NCBI GenBank assembly: GCA_001644045.1
Contig: LUUF01000115.1
Coordinates: 1-64,000, forward strand
Reading direction: 5' to 3'
Origin: Methylomonas methanica
Lineage (GTDB): Bacteria > Pseudomonadota > Gammaproteobacteria > Methylococcales > Methylomonadaceae
Length of the DNA: 64,000 bases
This document shows positions 62,484 to 64,000 of the stretch, piece after piece. Position numbers and translations under genes: made by a program. Numbering within the stretch: the stretch's first letter is position 1; each line of letters opens with the position of its first letter. The notes under the pieces were generated by a model, which worked only from the letters and a program-made list of their open reading frames with translations, had not been told where the DNA came from and made no database searches.

Positions 62484-64000
62484 ATGCAATTATTGAAATC
62501 CAGCTGTCAATTCTTAAAGCCGGCCAAACTGGCATTGGCAATCGCCGGCTTGTTAACACTGAACGCGCCGGTATTTGCGGAAACCGTTGATGTGCCGCAA
62601 ATGGAGCAAGGCATCCAGATCGGTGATTTAGCGCCTGGACGCGCCATCGTCTGGAGCCGCGCCGACCGCCCGGCGCGCATGATGCTGGAATATGCTTATA
62701 ACCCGCAGTTCAAGGATGCAGTTAGTGTCCGTGGCCCGCATGCATTGGCCGAAACCGACTTTACTGCCCGCCAAGACTTGACCGGTTTACCCGACGGTAA
62801 AGACGTTTATGTCAAAGTCTGGTTTGAAGATTTGACGAATACCCGCGGCAAAAGTGAACCGGTTATCGGACATTTTCACACTATCGGCAAGCGCGACGAT
62901 ATCCGTTTCGTCTGGGGCGGCGACACCGCCGGCCAAGGCTGGGGCATCAACGAAAGCTTCGGCGGCATGAAGATTTACGAAGCCATGCGCCAGGTGCAGC
63001 CGCAATTTTTCATTCAAAGCGGCGACAATGTTTACTCCGACGGCCCGATTCCGGAGAGCAAGCTGGCCGAAAATGGCCAGGTTTGGACTAACGTAGTAAC
63101 TCCGGAAGTGAGTAAGGTTGCGGAAACCTTGGATGAGTTCCGTGGCCGCTACAAATACAATTTGCTGGATGAAAACGTCCGTCGCTTCAATGCGGAAGTG
63201 CCGCAAATCTGGCAGTGGGACGATCATGAAGTGGTCAATAACTGGTCGGATTCCAAAGATTTAAATGCCGATCCACGTTACACCGAAAAGAACATACCAA
63301 CGCTGATTGCGCGGGCCACTAAAGCCTTCCTGGAATATGCGCCGTTGCGTCCGCACGACGCCGAGGAATCCGAACGGATTTATCGCAAAATTTCCTACGG
63401 CAAATTGCTGGATGTTTTTGTGCTGGACATGCGCAGCTATCGCGGCCCTAACACCGCTAATCTGCAAGCTCAGGAGAATGCTGAAACTGCTTTCTTGGGT
63501 GCCAAGCAATTGGCTTGGCTGCAGGACGAGTTGAAACATTCCAAAGCCACCTGGAAAGTCATCTCCGCCGACATGCCGATTGGTTTGAATATCGGCGACG
63601 GTAATACTGCCCAAGGCCAAGCGCGTTGGGAGGCGGTTGCAAACGGCAACGATGGTCCTGCTGCCGGTCGGGAGCTGGAAATGGCTCGTCTGTTGAGTTT
63701 TATCAAGCATGAGCAAATCAACAACCTGGTTTGGCTGACTGCCGATGTCCACTATGCCGCAGCCCACTATTACGATCCAACTAAGGCTGCATCCAAAGAC
63801 TTTGCTCCGTTCTGGGAGTTCGTCGCCGGTCCGTTAAATGCCGGTTCCTTCGGACCGAACAGCACCGACGGTACATTCGGTCCGCAAGTGGTGTTCTCTA
63901 AAGCCCCGCCCGCCGGCCAAGCCAATCTGTCGCCTTACGCCGGCCTGCAATTCTTTGGCGAAGTGAATATCGACAAAAAAAGCCGCGCGATGACTGTCGA
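62484..64000 (+). CDS. phoD: PhoD-family alkaline phosphatase/phosphodiesterase (3' end beyond window)
   Basis: The gene runs off the window, so no stop is seen; 505 codons are present. AGGAG precedes ATG 62484. A Sec-type signal peptide (LALAIAGLLTLNAPVFA) replaces the twin-arginine signal common in this family. PhoD motifs follow: FVWGGDTAGQGWGI, FIQSGDNVYSDG, IWQWDDHEVVNNW and LTADVHYAAAHYY, which hold the metal and phosphate ligands. It should release phosphate from phosphodiesters in the periplasm. It is divergent from the GST-P450 gene. Confidence 0.93.
   Translation, partial: MQLLKSSCQFLKPAKLALAIAGLLTLNAPVFAETVDVPQMEQGIQIGDLAPGRAIVWSRADRPARMMLEYAYNPQFKDAVSVRGPHALAETDFTARQDLTGLPDGKDVYVKVWFEDLTNTRGKSEPVIGHFHTIGKRDDIRFVWGGDTAGQGWGINESFGGMKIYEAMRQVQPQFFIQSGDNVYSDGPIPESKLAENGQVWTNVVTPEVSKVAETLDEFRGRYKYNLLDENVRRFNAEVPQIWQWDDHEVVNNWSDSKDLNADPRYTEKNIPTLIARATKAFLEYAPLRPHDAEESERIYRKISYGKLLDVFVLDMRSYRGPNTANLQAQENAETAFLGAKQLAWLQDELKHSKATWKVISADMPIGLNIGDGNTAQGQARWEAVANGNDGPAAGRELEMARLLSFIKHEQINNLVWLTADVHYAAAHYYDPTKAASKDFAPFWEFVAGPLNAGSFGPNSTDGTFGPQVVFSKAPPAGQANLSPYAGLQFFGEVNIDKKSRAMTV

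Noticed and set aside
1-64000. CRISPR array, prophage, complete insertion sequence, tRNA or rRNA
   Set aside because: No regular spacer-repeat array, integrase, transposase, cloverleaf or rRNA sequence was found on reading the gaps.

Overview
The window looks like a chromosomal segment of a gammaproteobacterium, most probably a methanotroph of the order Methylococcales (Methylomonas-like). This is inferred from gene content: an O2-tolerant membrane-bound [NiFe] hydrogenase with all accessory genes, PEP-CTERM/VPLPA-CTERM exported proteins, a DsrC-like TusE, NhaD, MsrPQ, DyP, and many short palindromic repeats. No database search was possible. No tRNA, rRNA or CRISPR array was seen, and no complete insertion sequence or prophage.

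Region 1 (1-25 kb) is mostly housekeeping: mfd, a YcgR-like PilZ protein, a Gdx/SugE exporter followed by tusB-tusE, rimO, a cold-shock protein, nhaD behind a hairpin-rich leader, a 1199-residue flavin/Fe-S oxidoreductase that looks like a fused NfnAB-type enzyme, secF without secD, trkH, a PAP2 phosphatase with an MJ1255-type glycosyltransferase, an orphan membrane-fusion protein, gcvH-dgkA, a PfkB kinase with mazG, msrPQ, a DEDDh exonuclease and three small unknowns.

Region 2 (25-41 kb) is a hydrogenase island. Its order matches the Ralstonia/Cupriavidus MBH operon hoxKGZMLOQRTV, followed by hypABCD, a small cytochrome c on the opposite strand, and hypEF. The small subunit has the two extra cysteines of the oxygen-tolerant 4Fe-3S proximal cluster. 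Three things interrupt the standard layout: a 71-residue His-rich membrane protein between hoxG and hoxZ, a repeat-flanked toxin-antitoxin patch between hoxO and hoxQ, and a palindromic repeat inserted in frame in hypF.

Region 3 (41-57 kb) holds a YefM-YoeB module with a palindromic operator, a HEPN-motif protein, an HME-type RND pump, two tandem PEP-CTERM proteins, a tandem HD/HD-GYP protein, dnaB-alr, a DUF2797 protein, an inorganic pyrophosphatase gene split by a frameshift, a GGDEF cyclase, a Sel1-SLT lytic transglycosylase and a VPLPA-CTERM protein. Region 4 (57-64 kb) has an unusual oxidative cluster (DyP peroxidase, two-domain membrane protein, GST-P450 fusion) and the start of a phoD gene that runs off the window.

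The most unusual signal is a dispersed repeat family (31840-31979, 56765-57187 and a decayed inverted copy near 55405-55505). It is built from strong hairpins whose six-base loops are AGGGAT, CAGGAG, AGGGAG, AGGAAA, AGGATT or AAGGAT. One hairpin keeps its fold by a compensatory base-pair change and carries the core ACAAGGATGT, which fits the CsrA/RsmA binding consensus. These elements could act as CsrA-binding decoy RNAs; that is a hypothesis.
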